A DNA stretch of 25,977 bases from Rhodoferax sp. (GTDB lineage: Bacteria > Pseudomonadota > Gammaproteobacteria > Burkholderiales > Burkholderiaceae_C). The position numbers and the translations under genes were made by a program. Within the stretch, counting starts at the first letter, position 1, and each line of letters opens with the position of its first letter. Of the stretch, positions 1 to 7,641 are shown one piece after another. The stretch covers positions 1 through 25,977 of the forward strand of contig JAURGS010000006.1 of NCBI GenBank assembly GCA_030833685.1. Direction: 5' to 3'. The notes under the pieces were generated by a model. That model was not told the DNA's origin. It saw nothing but the letters and a program-made list of their open reading frames with translations, and did no database searches.

Positions 1-1298
1 AGCCCCGATTGCGGCACCACGGCCAGCACCTGGGCCATCACCCGGTCACCTCCAGCATGGCGCATCAGCGATTGCCGCAGCTTCAAGAGCGCAGGCGGCA
101 AGTCCATAAACGGCGTGCCATTCCTCAGCGCCCCAGGCTTACGCTGCACCAGATCGATGTAGTGCTGCCAGTCATAGCTGGTTTGCCCACGGTTGACCAG
201 CCTGGCGTGGCTGGCCACGATGGCGTCTTGCGCCACCACATCCACCCGGTTGGGATACAGCCGCGTGCTCACCAGATGACCCGCCCACTCGCACGGCACC
301 GAATAACGGTTGCGCGCCACCGACACCAGACAGGTACTGCTCACCCTGGCCGGGCTCTCCACATAGCCATCAAAGGGCTCGGGCATGCTCATCAGGTGCT
401 CTCGCTCCAGATCGAGCATCTCGGCAATGGTGAACTGCTTGTGCTCGGGATGGGACGTCTCTGCCCAAATCGAGCGGCAGCGCTCGGCCAACCAGGCGTT
501 GAGCTCGGCAAAGGAGCCAAACCGCCGCTCCTGAGCCTCCATCCACACGCGCCTGCGGCTGTCCTGCACGTTCTTCTCCACCACACCCTTCTCCCAACCG
601 GAGGCCACGTTGCAGAAGTCCGGGTCAAACAGGTAGTGGCTGCACATCGCGTTGAAACGGGCGTTGATGACCCGGCCCTTGCCCTTCTTGACCTTGTCCA
701 CCGCCGTCTTCATGTTGTCGTAGATGCCCCGATGCGCCACCCCGCCCAGTGCCGCAAAGCTGCGCGTGTGCGCGTCAAACAGCATCTCATGCCCCTGACT
801 GGGGTAGGCTACCAGCCAGAACGCCCGGCTCGCGCACAGCTTGAGGTGTGAGACCTGCATGTGGTGGTACACCCCGCCGATGAGCAGGCCTTCCTCGCTC
901 CAGTCGAACTGGAAGGCCTCGCCGAACTCGAAGCTCATCGGCACAAACGCCTTCGTCGCAGTCTTGCCCTCTTGCTCGCGCCAGTCCCTTATGAAATCCG
1001 TCAGACGGCTGTAGCCGCCCCGGTAGCCCTGTGCCTGCAGCTGTGCAAACAGCGCCCTTGCCGTGCGCCGCGCATGTTTGGGCCGGTGCAAATCCGCCTT
1101 GAGCGCCTGCACCAGCGTGCCCTCAAACTCGCTGAGCTTGGTTTTACCGGCCACGCGCCTGTATTTGGGCGCCTCGTCGCCCGGCGCCTTGAGCCACTTC
1201 TTGACCGTGTTGCGCGATAGCCCCGTGCGCTTAGCTATCTCGCTGTTGGAGAGTTGGTCACGCAGCTTCATGCGCCTGACCTTGCCCATCATTTCCAT
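1..1298 (-). CDS. istA: IS21-family transposase IstA (3' end outside window)
   Basis: This is the DDE transposase of an IS21-type element, acting with the ATPase IstB in cut-and-paste or circle-mediated transposition. The first 432 codons are visible and the frame is open to the window edge. An N-terminal helix-turn-helix is seen at about residues 17-36 (SNSEIAKRTGLSRNTVKKWL). The catalytic core has D132 in FQFDWS, D194 in GIYDNMK and E241 in VVEKNVQD. The ATG at 1298 is chosen because AAGGTG lies just upstream; ATGs at 1292 and 1289 are alternatives. The protein aligns along its whole visible length with the IstA encoded at 21606-23126, sharing blocks such as NRYSVPCEW and YDNMKTAVDKV, but they are not the same element. 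Confidence 0.92.
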   Translation of the reverse strand, partial: MEMMGKVRRMKLRDQLSNSEIAKRTGLSRNTVKKWLKAPGDEAPKYRRVAGKTKLSEFEGTLVQALKADLHRPKHARRTARALFAQLQAQGYRGGYSRLTDFIRDWREQEGKTATKAFVPMSFEFGEAFQFDWSEEGLLIGGVYHHMQVSHLKLCASRAFWLVAYPSQGHEMLFDAHTRSFAALGGVAHRGIYDNMKTAVDKVKKGKGRVINARFNAMCSHYLFDPDFCNVASGWEKGVVEKNVQDSRRRVWMEAQERRFGSFAELNAWLAERCRSIWAETSHPEHKQFTIAEMLDLEREHLMSMPEPFDGYVESPARVSSTCLVSVARNRYSVPCEWAGHLVSTRLYPNRVDVVAQDAIVASHARLVNRGQTSYDWQHYIDLVQRKPGALRNGTPFMDLPPALLKLRQSLMRHAGGDRVMAQVLAVVPQSG

Positions 1299-1354
1299 GG
1301 TGATCACCTTCTTGCTCTCCTGCTGAAATCTTCAGCAGGCCAGTTGAACACCCT

Positions 1355-1413
1355 GGTCAATTTTGAGTCGGCACTCCTAGCGTTTGATGGTCAGTTTTCG
1401 GTCGGCGTCAACA
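1355..1413. repeat. Tandem transposase-binding repeats at IS21-type terminus
   Basis: Two imperfect direct copies of GGTCANTTTTNNGTCGGC occur at 1355-1376 and 1389-1413, the outer one ending in the IS tip. Several such repeats at each end are typical of IS21-family elements, where they bind IstA. Confidence 0.75.
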
Positions 1414-1899
1414 GTGCGACTCCATCCACTCGTGCATGGAGGGAACCCGGCGCTCGGGTGGCTCAGCTTTGGATTTGCCACTGGCTGCCGCCACGAGATC
1501 GACGGCGGCCAGGCGCTGGGCCATCATCTTGATGAGATCGTCCCCGGAGGCGAGCGCCGACTTCATGATGACCCGCATGAGCTGGCGGCCATGGGCCTGC
1601 AGCGACAGGCCGTGCGGGACTACCCCATGGCCTTCGTTATCGAAGTAGCGGTATGCATAGTATTGCTTGAAGGCCTTGGCCGGCTCGATGCCGTTGAGCA
1701 GGGCCCGCACAAAGGAGAAGTCCTCCAGGGTCACCCGGTCGGTCAGATCGGTGAGCACGGCGCCGAGCTTGCCCTTGGGTCGTCCGGGCCGGCGCTTTTC
1801 CACCGAAGTGATCCCTTCGCCCATGCCAGGTCGGCTGTACTCATCGAGCCAGGGATCTGTCTCGTCGGGTGCGGGGTTTGGCGTGGGCTCTGTGCTCAT
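1408..1899 (-). pseudogene. N-terminal fragment of probable large integrase (tyrosine recombinase type), cut by IS21
   Basis: An ATG at 1899 opens 163 codons. The final codons read TCG CAC, then TGT TGA, and the last two are the tip of the IS21 element, so the stop is IS-derived. The native gene therefore contributes only 1414-1899. The fragment has an acidic/proline-rich start, a basic RRPGRPKGK block (about residues 36-44), then VTLEDFSFVRALLNGIEPAKAF and a mainly helical region. From memory, this arrangement resembles the N-terminal domain (DUF3701-like) of large phage-integrase-family proteins of betaproteobacteria. No catalytic domain remains, so the assignment is tentative. The ribosome-binding site is weak (GAGG about 13 bases upstream). 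The rest of the gene should lie beyond the IS, outside the window. Confidence 0.5.
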
Positions 1900-1942
1900 T
1901 GGCTGAAAACCTCGAAGGAAAGCGCCTCTGCGTGAGTGTCCA

Positions 1943-2078
1943 TTTGACTAAAAGTGCTGCGTTTCTGACGCACACAAGTCCTTGTTTTTATTGGCGTTTC
2001 TCAGGAAATGACAAGGCTTTTGGTCGAAAAATCGCAAGACTTTTAGTCAAAACCGAGGCACTTTCTGACGGTGTGCCG
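1943..2078. repeat. Short inverted and direct repeats upstream of integrase-like gene
   Basis: The unit CTTTTAGTCAAA appears as ACTTTTAGTCAAA on the minus strand (1943-1956), as CTTTTGGTCGAAAA at 2017-2030 and as CTTTTAGTCAAAA at 2040-2052. The last two are preceded by CAAGG/CAAGA, giving 18-19-base copies (2012-2030 and 2035-2052). A second unit, TTTCTGACG, occurs at 1962-1970 and 2062-2070, exactly 100 bases apart and in similar surroundings. The copies face both ways, as in recombinase core and arm sites or operator arrays. The function is inferred only from position beside the broken integrase-like gene. Confidence 0.55.
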
Positions 2079-2428
2079 GGTAATTATTTCGGTCCTTATC
2101 ATAACTCCTGTTAGGACAACTTCAATTCAATATGTCTTGAACACCTTCGCGCCACGTCAGAGGGTGATGTAAGTTACATTCAGTGCGCATGCGGTGGGAC
2201 GTCGAGGCCCACACCAAAACGACCGGTTCTGTCGTAGCCCGTTGATTTGTTTGAGGTTTTGATCAGGCCCTCAACCGCCGGCCTGCATCGTGATCACCAT
2301 CCCTGGTGCCCAACAACGTGCGTGTCAGCAGTTCGAGGACTAAAACCGACTCGAAGCCGCTGTCGTGAGTCGCTGAGTCCTGAACACGAAGTGGCGAAAA
2401 ATCAAGCAGTTAGCGCCGTGCTCAGAGA

Positions 2429-2503
2429 GGAGTTCTGAACTCGATTCTCACTGAGTTCTGAACTTTCCCGAAAACGTGTCACTGAGATTTGAATTTTTCG
2501 GAA
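2429..2503. repeat. Three spaced direct repeats, possible transposon-end remnant
   Basis: GAGTTCTGAACT occurs at about 2430-2441 and again at 2453-2464, followed by a diverged GAGATTTGAATT at 2484-2495. The last two sit in longer repeats that begin TCACTGAG and end in TTTCCCGAAAA or TTTTTCGGAA. Spaced direct repeats of this size are a feature of transposase-binding ends (IS21, Tn7-like, Tn5053-like). No transposase gene for them is seen here. Confidence 0.45.
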
Positions 2504-2716
2504 TGCCTGCAAGCTCCGTGAGACTTGGGCGTAGCTTCTGGAAGCGCGTGTGAACTCTCAACCTCAGTTCCCAAGAACGACAGTTCTCATGCGCGGTCTG
2601 CCCCAGTCTTGCGCGTCTGGAACTCATTGACTGATATGCAGGGTGGCCATTCAATTAGGCTCGACGACCTCACGGAATCCGGCGCACAGCGGTCATTGCG
2701 CATCGCATATCAAATG

Positions 2717-2743
2717 AAAAAAGGCATCGCAAGCGATGCCTTT
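2717..2743 (-). terminator. Intrinsic terminator downstream of etfA
   Basis: A perfect stem AAAGGCATCGC / GCGATGCCTTT with a 2-base loop lies 31 bases past the etfA stop. On the minus strand it is followed by six T residues. It would end the etfBA transcript; the A/T flanks also allow weaker termination from the other side. Confidence 0.88.
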
Positions 2744-2774
2744 GGATTGCATGCAGCAAATGCAACGCACTTAA

Positions 2775-3704
2775 TCAGAGCTCAGCGACCAGCTCCGGCA
2801 CAGCCGCGAAAAGGTCGGCTTCCAGGCCATAGTCGGCCACCGAGAAGATCGGGGCTTCGGGATCCTTGTTGATCGCCACGATCACCTTGGAGTCCTTCAT
2901 GCCAGCCAGGTGCTGGATGGCGCCGGAGATACCGGCGGCGATGTACAGCTGCGGGGCGACAATCTTGCCGGTCTGGCCGACCTGCAGGTCGTTGGGCGCG
3001 TAGCCGGCGTCCACCGCGGCGCGGCTGGCACCGGTAGCTGCGCCCAGCTTGTCGGCCAGCGGTGTCATCACTTCGTTGAACTTCTCGCTGCTGCCCAGTG
3101 CGCGGCCACCGGAGACGATGATCTTGGCGGCGGTCAGCTCGGGACGGTCGCTCTTGGCGATCTCGCTGCCCACGTAGGCGCTCTTGCCATTGCCGCTGGC
3201 CGCCGCCACGGTTTCCACGGCGGCCGAGCCACCCTGGCCGGCGGCGTCAAAACCGGTGGTGCGCACGGTGATGACCTTGGTGGCGTCGCCGCTCTGCACG
3301 GTCGCCATCGCGTTGCCGGCATAGATCGGGCGCTCGAAGGTATCGGCGCTCACCACCTTGGTGATGTCGCTGATCTGGGCGACGTCGAGCTTTGCGGCCA
3401 CGCGCGGGGCCACGTTCTTGCCACTGGCGGTGGCGGGGAAGAGGATGTGGCTGTAGCCTGAAGCGATGGCCAGCACCTGGGCGGCCACGTTTTCGGCCAG
3501 GCCGTGGGCGAAACCCTCGGCGTCGGCGTGGATTACCTTGGCCACACCGGCGATCTGGGCGGCGGCGGCCGCGGCAGCGCCGGCGTTGTGGCCAGCCACC
3601 AGCACATGCACCTCACCACCGCAGGCAGCGGCGGCGGTGACGGTGTTGAGCGTGGCGCCCTTGATGGAAGCGTTGTCGTGTTCGGCAATGACGAGAGCGG
3701 TCAT
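2775..3704 (-). CDS. etfA: Electron transfer flavoprotein, alpha subunit
   Basis: The alpha subunit of the soluble ETF heterodimer carries electrons on FAD from acyl-CoA dehydrogenases to ETF:quinone oxidoreductase. Its 309 residues are the usual bacterial length. The N-terminal domain (about 1-185) is alanine-rich. The C-terminal FAD domain begins near 195 with SGGRALGSSEKF and contains GQTGKIVAPQLYIAAGISG (about 243-261) and the NKDPEAPIF segment (279-287). AGGAAAG upstream supports the ATG at 3704. It follows etfB in the same direction, 160 bases apart, with REP-like palindromes between, and a terminator follows. With the nearby acyl-CoA dehydrogenase it forms the electron outlet of the pathway, though etfBA are often housekeeping genes serving several dehydrogenases. 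Confidence 0.97.
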   Translation of the reverse strand: MTALVIAEHDNASIKGATLNTVTAAAACGGEVHVLVAGHNAGAAAAAAAQIAGVAKVIHADAEGFAHGLAENVAAQVLAIASGYSHILFPATASGKNVAPRVAAKLDVAQISDITKVVSADTFERPIYAGNAMATVQSGDATKVITVRTTGFDAAGQGGSAAVETVAAASGNGKSAYVGSEIAKSDRPELTAAKIIVSGGRALGSSEKFNEVMTPLADKLGAATGASRAAVDAGYAPNDLQVGQTGKIVAPQLYIAAGISGAIQHLAGMKDSKVIVAINKDPEAPIFSVADYGLEADLFAAVPELVAEL

Positions 3705-3731
3705 GATGGGTTTCTTTCCTGTGGTGACGTC

Positions 3732-3813
3732 ACCCCCGCGCAGGCGGGGGTCCAGGGTTTGGGGTGATGTATCCGTTCAGTCTCTGGCGCAGGATTCCCG
3801 CCTTCGCGGGAAT
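3732..3813. repeat. REP-like palindrome pair between etfB and etfA
   Basis: Two GC-rich palindromes face each other: ACCCCCGC-GCAG-GCGGGGGT at about 3732-3751 and ATTCCCGC-CTTC-GCGGGAAT at 3794-3813. The flanking GTGACGTC and AATGACGGC are typical of the dispersed extragenic palindromes common in Comamonadaceae and relatives. Inside the etfBA transcript they would form stable hairpins that could set the ratio or stability of the two messages. Confidence 0.75.
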
Positions 3814-3864
3814 GACGGCGGGGATCGCCGGCCATGACGATATGAGCGGCAGCCAGGACGAATG

Positions 3865-4614
3865 TCAGATCACCTTGGCTTCGTTCTTGAGCTTGTCGAC
3901 CAGGGTGGCGACATCGGGCACCTTCACACCCGCGCCACGCTTGGCCGGCTCGGCCACTTTCAGGGTTTTCAGTCGCGGGGCCACGTCCACACCGAGGTCT
4001 TCGGGCTTGACAGTCTCCAGCGGCTTCTTCTTGGCCTTCATGATGTTGGGCAGCGTCACGTAGCGCGGCTCGTTCAGGCGCAGGTCGGTGGTGACCACCG
4101 CCGGCAGGCTCACTTCCAGCGTCTCCAGGCCACCGTCGACTTCGCGCGTGACCTTGGCTTTGTCCCCCGCCACTTCGACCTTGGAAGCGAAGGTGGCCTG
4201 CGGCAGATCAGCCAGGGCCGCGAGCATCTGGCCAGTCTGGTTGGCATCGTCGTCAATGGCCTGCTTGCCCAGGATCACCAGGCCGGGCTGTTCCTTGTAC
4301 ACCAGCGCCTTGAGCAGCTTGGCCACGGCCAGGGGCTGCAGCTCGACATCGGTCTCGACCAGGATGGCACGGTCGGCGCCGATGGCCATGGCCGTGCGCA
4401 GGGTTTCCTGGCACTGGGCCACGCCGCAGGAGACGGCGATCACCTCGGTCGCAGCGCCCTTCTCCTTCAGGCGAACCGCCTCTTCGACGGCAATCTCGTC
4501 GAACGGGTTCATGCTCATCTTGACGTTGGCAATGTCCACGCCCGTGCCGTCGCTCTTGACGCGCACCTTGACGTTGTAGTCGACCACACGTTTGACGGGG
4601 ACGATGACTTTCAT
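3865..4614 (-). CDS. etfB: Electron transfer flavoprotein, beta subunit
   Basis: The beta subunit of ETF binds AMP and docks with acyl-CoA dehydrogenases. At 249 residues it is a standard length. It starts MKVIVPVKRVVDYNVKV and carries the conserved NPFDEIAVEEAVRLKE block (about 36-51) and the ETF-beta signature around TAMAIGADRAI and LVILGKQAIDDD. The start is supported by AGGAG seven bases upstream of the ATG at 4614. It is the first gene of an etfB-etfA pair. The 190-base gap to the upstream tetR gene leaves room for its own promoter, which I could not pick out with confidence. Confidence 0.97.
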   Translation of the reverse strand: MKVIVPVKRVVDYNVKVRVKSDGTGVDIANVKMSMNPFDEIAVEEAVRLKEKGAATEVIAVSCGVAQCQETLRTAMAIGADRAILVETDVELQPLAVAKLLKALVYKEQPGLVILGKQAIDDDANQTGQMLAALADLPQATFASKVEVAGDKAKVTREVDGGLETLEVSLPAVVTTDLRLNEPRYVTLPNIMKAKKKPLETVKPEDLGVDVAPRLKTLKVAEPAKRGAGVKVPDVATLVDKLKNEAKVI

Positions 4615-4804
4615 TTCATTACTCCTGTTAAATCTGCTGGTGGATACTGGATGTCAAACCCCATCGCACAGCCAGGTCTTGACGTATCAGCCGACGCCGA
4701 CTCGACCAGTTCATCGTTGTTGGCGTGTATTGCGGCCACCGCACCGCGAATGCCAGTTGCCCTCGCATGCGCGCGTCATGCAAGCGGGCACTCGCTTGTG
4801 AGCC

Positions 4805-5500
4805 TCAAGAGATAGTGGGACAGGCAGTCTGCGGACGTATGCCATCAGCCAGGAAGCGGATGAATACCTCTGCCACCTGATCGCCAGTGAGTGTGCCGTC
4901 AGCGTGGTACCACTGGGAAATAGAACTGATCGCCCCCATGAACCAAAACACCGCGAGCCTTGCGTCACAAGGCGCAATGGAACCGTCCCGAACGCCCTCT
5001 TCTATGATGTTGCGAAGCTGGAGGTCAAACTTTCTCCGGCGTGCGGTAATCTTTTTACGATCCGCTGGCGTCATAGCGGAAAAGTCGTGCAGGATCGCGG
5101 GAGCTCCCATCTGATCTGTCAGGTGCGAGATGTAATTCCGCATGAACGCGGTGATCCGTCCGTACCCAGTGGACTCTGATGCGATCGCGTCTTTCAACAC
5201 CTGATCACCAATTTTCATCGCCAGCTCATGGCACTCGTAAATGAGTTCCTGCTTGCTCTTGAAATAGTAGTAGAGGGCAGGCTTGGTAACGTTGAGTGCG
5301 TTTGCAATCTCGTCGAGCGAGACGTTTTGTGACCCCTGGCGCCCAAAGGCTTTAGACGCTTCAGCAATCACTGCCTGCCGCTTGAGCTCGTACTGCTCAT
5401 CCGCACCACTGACGGCGTTGTTCCACCTCGCCCCTTTGGTGGCGCGCTTGGTCGCTGAACGCACCCGTGGCTTGGGCTCCGCTTCGATGGATTGGCTCAT
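4805..5500 (-). CDS. TetR/AcrR-family transcriptional regulator
   Basis: This is a one-component repressor of 231 residues. A basic, poorly conserved tail (1-40) precedes the DNA-binding domain. The helix-turn-helix lies at about 58-84 (NVSLDEIANALNVTKPALYYYFKSKQELIY), a clear TetR fold signature. The remainder is helical and should bind the ligand; HDFSAM and FWFMGAISSISQWY lie in it. It sits between the acyl-CoA dehydrogenase and etfB genes on the same strand. TetR proteins beside such genes commonly sense acyl-CoA esters, so it is the natural candidate to control this cluster and to bind the palindromes at 15865 and 17005, but nothing in the sequence proves that. The ribosome-binding site is poor. 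Confidence 0.93.
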   Translation of the reverse strand: MSQSIEAEPKPRVRSATKRATKGARWNNAVSGADEQYELKRQAVIAEASKAFGRQGSQNVSLDEIANALNVTKPALYYYFKSKQELIYECHELAMKIGDQVLKDAIASESTGYGRITAFMRNYISHLTDQMGAPAILHDFSAMTPADRKKITARRRKFDLQLRNIIEEGVRDGSIAPCDARLAVFWFMGAISSISQWYHADGTLTGDQVAEVFIRFLADGIRPQTACPTIS

Positions 5501-5566
5501 AAGGTTAGAGGTCGCGCTTTGCTAAGGGGAGACAGTTGTTAGTCGAACATGATATCCAATGACCTC

Positions 5567-5592
5567 GGGCAGCCGCCTTCGGCGGCTTGCCC
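5567..5592 (-). terminator. GC-rich hairpin after acyl-CoA dehydrogenase gene
   Basis: AGCCGCC-TTC-GGCGGCT with flanking GGGC/GCCC (one bulged T) begins seven bases after the dehydrogenase stop. No T-tract follows on the minus strand, so it may be a weak terminator, or an mRNA 3'-protecting hairpin that lowers read-through into tetR. Confidence 0.45.
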
Positions 5593-5598
5593 AGACAC

Positions 5599-6750
5599 TC
5601 ACTCAGCCAAAATCTGGCGCGCAATAATCAGCTTCTGAATGTGGCTGGTACCTTCGTAAATCTTGGTAACGCGAACATCTCGGTAATAGCGCTCCACCGG
5701 GAAGTCCGAAACGTAGCCGTAGCCACCATGGACTTGAATCGCTGCAGAGCAGACCTTCTCAGCCATCTCACTGGCAAACAGCTTGGCGATCGAAGCCTCT
5801 TTGTCTGAGGGAAGCCCCGCATCTCGCCGGCGCGCGGCGTAGATCATGTACTGGCGAGCCACCTCAACCTGCATCGCCATGTCGGCCAGATCAAAGCTGA
5901 CGGCTTGGAGTGCCGAGATCGGCTTACCGTAGGCTTCCCGATCTTTGGCGTAACGAATGGCAGCCTCGAGCGCAGCGCGCGCGACACCGATCGCCAGGGC
6001 GGCAATCGCGATGCGCCCGTCTGACAAGAGCGACAGGGCCTTTGCATATCCTCGCCCTTCTTCTCCCACCAGATTGCCGACTGGAACGCGCAGATTGTCC
6101 AGCTGAATCTGGGCAGTATGCGCGGTGTGCTGTCCGAGCTTGTTCTCGATACGGAGCACCTGATAGCCCGGATCCTTGGGATCAACAATGAACAGGCTGA
6201 ATCGATTCCGAGACCCAGGCTCCCCCGTGGCCGCCACGACAAAGGCGAAACCCGCTTCGCTTCCATTCGAAATCCATTGCTTGCTACCGTTGATCACGTA
6301 GTATTCACCATCGCGCTTGGCGGAGGTTCGGATGGAGGCAGTGTCAGAACCAGCATGAGGTTCCGACAGAAGAAATGCACCGATGTTCTTAGCCGAAGCC
6401 AACCCGGGCAGGTGCTGAGCCTTCTGCTCCTCTGTGCCGAAATTGCATAAGACATGCGCTGATGAGTTGTGCACGTGCATCATGGTGGCAAAGCCGCCAT
6501 CGGCGACAGCGAACTCCTCAATGGCCAAGCAATACTCCACGAAAGAAAGTCCCGCACCTCCATGTGTTTGAGGGGCCAGCATGCCCATGAACCCCAATTC
6601 GGCCACGGACTGAATTTCCGCATGAGGCCACTTGCCGCTTTGGTCGCGTTGCGCCGCTGTGACGGCGACGACCTCCTCCGCTACGCGGCGGGCCGACTCC
6701 CGAATCATGACCTCTTGTTCGCTGAGGAAAGCGTTGGAAACACTGCTCAT
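5599..6750 (-). CDS. Acyl-CoA dehydrogenase
   Basis: This FAD enzyme introduces the alpha,beta double bond of an acyl-CoA and passes electrons to ETF. It is 383 residues, standard for the family. The N-terminal helical domain (1-120) leads to the flavin-binding FLLSEPHAGSD (127-136) and WISNG (159-163). The C-terminal domain has REAYGKPISALQAVSFDLADM, the QVHGGYGY motif (339-346) and IYEGTSHIQ with catalytic Glu366. This Glu position is that of short/medium and short-branched-chain enzymes, not of isovaleryl- or long-chain types. AAGGA upstream fixes the ATG at 6750. It follows livF by 43 bases. Its substrate is not evident; the context suggests a branched acyl-CoA. Confidence 0.95.
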   Translation of the reverse strand: MSSVSNAFLSEQEVMIRESARRVAEEVVAVTAAQRDQSGKWPHAEIQSVAELGFMGMLAPQTHGGAGLSFVEYCLAIEEFAVADGGFATMMHVHNSSAHVLCNFGTEEQKAQHLPGLASAKNIGAFLLSEPHAGSDTASIRTSAKRDGEYYVINGSKQWISNGSEAGFAFVVAATGEPGSRNRFSLFIVDPKDPGYQVLRIENKLGQHTAHTAQIQLDNLRVPVGNLVGEEGRGYAKALSLLSDGRIAIAALAIGVARAALEAAIRYAKDREAYGKPISALQAVSFDLADMAMQVEVARQYMIYAARRRDAGLPSDKEASIAKLFASEMAEKVCSAAIQVHGGYGYVSDFPVERYYRDVRVTKIYEGTSHIQKLIIARQILAE

Positions 6751-6793
6751 CTGATGTCCTTGGGGTTAACTTTTTTGTGTCAAAAAACGCAGC

Positions 6794-7582
6794 TCAACCG
6801 AGCCAGCGCTTGCGGCGCCGGTAGTGCTTCATGTCCCGGAAGCTCTTGCGCTCTCCTTCCACTGTCAAGCCGAGGTAGAACTCGCGAACGTCCTCATTGC
6901 TCTTGAGTTGGCTAGAAGGCCCCTCCAGCACGATGCGACCGCTCTCCATCACATAGCCGTAATCTGCGAGTTCAAGCGCGACGCGGGTGTTCTGCTCGAC
7001 GATCAGCAAAGTCAGTCCGCTGGCTTTCAAGTCGGAAAGAAGGCCGTACACCTCCTCCACCATAAGGGGAGCCAATCCGAGCGATGGCTCATCGATCATC
7101 ACCAACTTGGGTTGGGACATCAATGCGCGACCAATCACCAGCATCTGCTGTTCGCCTCCCGACAAATAACCTGCGGTTCGGTCGCGCAGGGCGGCCAAGC
7201 GCTTGATGCGGGAATAGACCTCGTCGAGCCTTTCCTTGGCCTCTCGCCCGCTTCCCAAGTGCCCACCGACCACCAGGTTCTGTTCGACCGTCATGTGACG
7301 CAGGACCTTGCGCCCCTCCATCACGTGCACGAGACCCTGTCTCACCACATCCACCGGGTTCGCCCCGGTGATGTTGGTCCCGTCGAGCGTGATCGATCCT
7401 GCGGTGACCCGACCATCTTCGGTACGAATGAGGTTTGAAATGGCTTTGAGCGTCGTGCTCTTACCCGCGCCGTTGGCACCGAGCAGGGTAACGCACTGGC
7501 CCTTTGGTACACACGCTGTTATGCCCTTTACAGCCAAAATCACTTCGCTGTAAAGAACCTCAACGTTATTTAGTTCAAGCAC
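6794..7582 (-). CDS. livF: Liv-type ABC transporter ATP-binding protein (LivF-like)
   Basis: This is one of the two cytoplasmic ATPases of a branched-chain-amino-acid-type (HAAT) importer. Walker A GANGAGKST lies at about 35-43, followed by the signature LSGGEQQ, Walker B LVMIDEPSLGLAP and the switch His region LLIVEQN. I choose the GTG at 7582 (262 residues; starts MLELNNVEVLY like other LivF) because GGAG sits six bases upstream. A TTG at 7594 would add four residues. A basic tail (RKSFRDMKHYRRRKRW) extends past the usual LivF end. The gene lies between the binding-protein gene and the acyl-CoA dehydrogenase, which suggests an organic acid rather than an amino acid as cargo. Confidence 0.95.
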   Translation of the reverse strand: MLELNNVEVLYSEVILAVKGITACVPKGQCVTLLGANGAGKSTTLKAISNLIRTEDGRVTAGSITLDGTNITGANPVDVVRQGLVHVMEGRKVLRHMTVEQNLVVGGHLGSGREAKERLDEVYSRIKRLAALRDRTAGYLSGGEQQMLVIGRALMSQPKLVMIDEPSLGLAPLMVEEVYGLLSDLKASGLTLLIVEQNTRVALELADYGYVMESGRIVLEGPSSQLKSNEDVREFYLGLTVEGERKSFRDMKHYRRRKRWLG

Positions 7583-7605
7583 AGGCAACTCCAATATTCG
7601 TCACT

Positions 7606-7629
7606 CCAGGCCCGTCGCGGCGGGCCTGG
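7606..7629 (-). promoter_or_regulatory. Strong stem-loop between binding-protein gene and livF
   Basis: CCAGGCCCG-TCGCGG-CGGGCCTGG is a perfect 9-bp stem starting 12 bases after the binding-protein stop, with no T-tract. In transport operons such hairpins commonly stabilise the upstream binding-protein message, giving more binding protein than ATPase; that role here is inference. Confidence 0.65.
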
Positions 7630-7641
7630 ATATGCAGTCAA

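Larger units (their letters stand above)
1..1413 (-). mobile_element. IS21-family element, left end (partial, runs off window)
   Basis: The minus strand carries an IS21-type istA, and upstream of it a terminus that reads TGTTGACGCC going into the element. The outer boundary is placed at 1413 because the terminus begins with TG, as IS21 ends do. It also falls exactly where an open reading frame on the other side is broken. istB and the far end lie outside the window, so any target duplication cannot be checked. The element is related to, but clearly different from, the complete IS21-type element at 21494-24006: both begin TGTTGA, but the following bases and the proteins differ. Confidence 0.88.
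1900..2716. other. Gene-free stretch with two repeat clusters
   Basis: I see no open frame here with credible protein character on either strand; the short frames present have random composition. The stretch holds the repeats at 1943-2078 next to the integrase-like gene, and the direct repeats at 2429-2503. It ends in the etfA terminator. The DNA between 2080 and 2428 shows nothing I can name, and no tRNA-like or rRNA-like sequence is seen. Confidence 0.6.

Noticed and set aside
9..851. Plus-strand frame of 280 codons in the left region
   Set aside because: It is the antisense shadow of istA; the minus strand encodes a clear IS21 transposase with the DDE residues.
2247..2438. Plus-strand 63-codon frame in the gene-free stretch
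   Set aside because: Composition looks random, and there is no ribosome-binding site or family resemblance.
2448..2654. Minus-strand 68-codon frame
   Set aside because: It has no recognisable protein character and its 3' part is made of the spaced repeats at 2429-2503.
3731..3813. CRISPR-like repeat array between etfA and etfB
   Set aside because: There are only two palindromes and they differ from each other; no regular spacers are present and no cas genes are nearby.
6760..6790. A/T-rich inverted repeat between livF and the acyl-CoA dehydrogenase gene as a terminator
   Set aside because: The stem is made only of A/T pairs and has no stable GC core.
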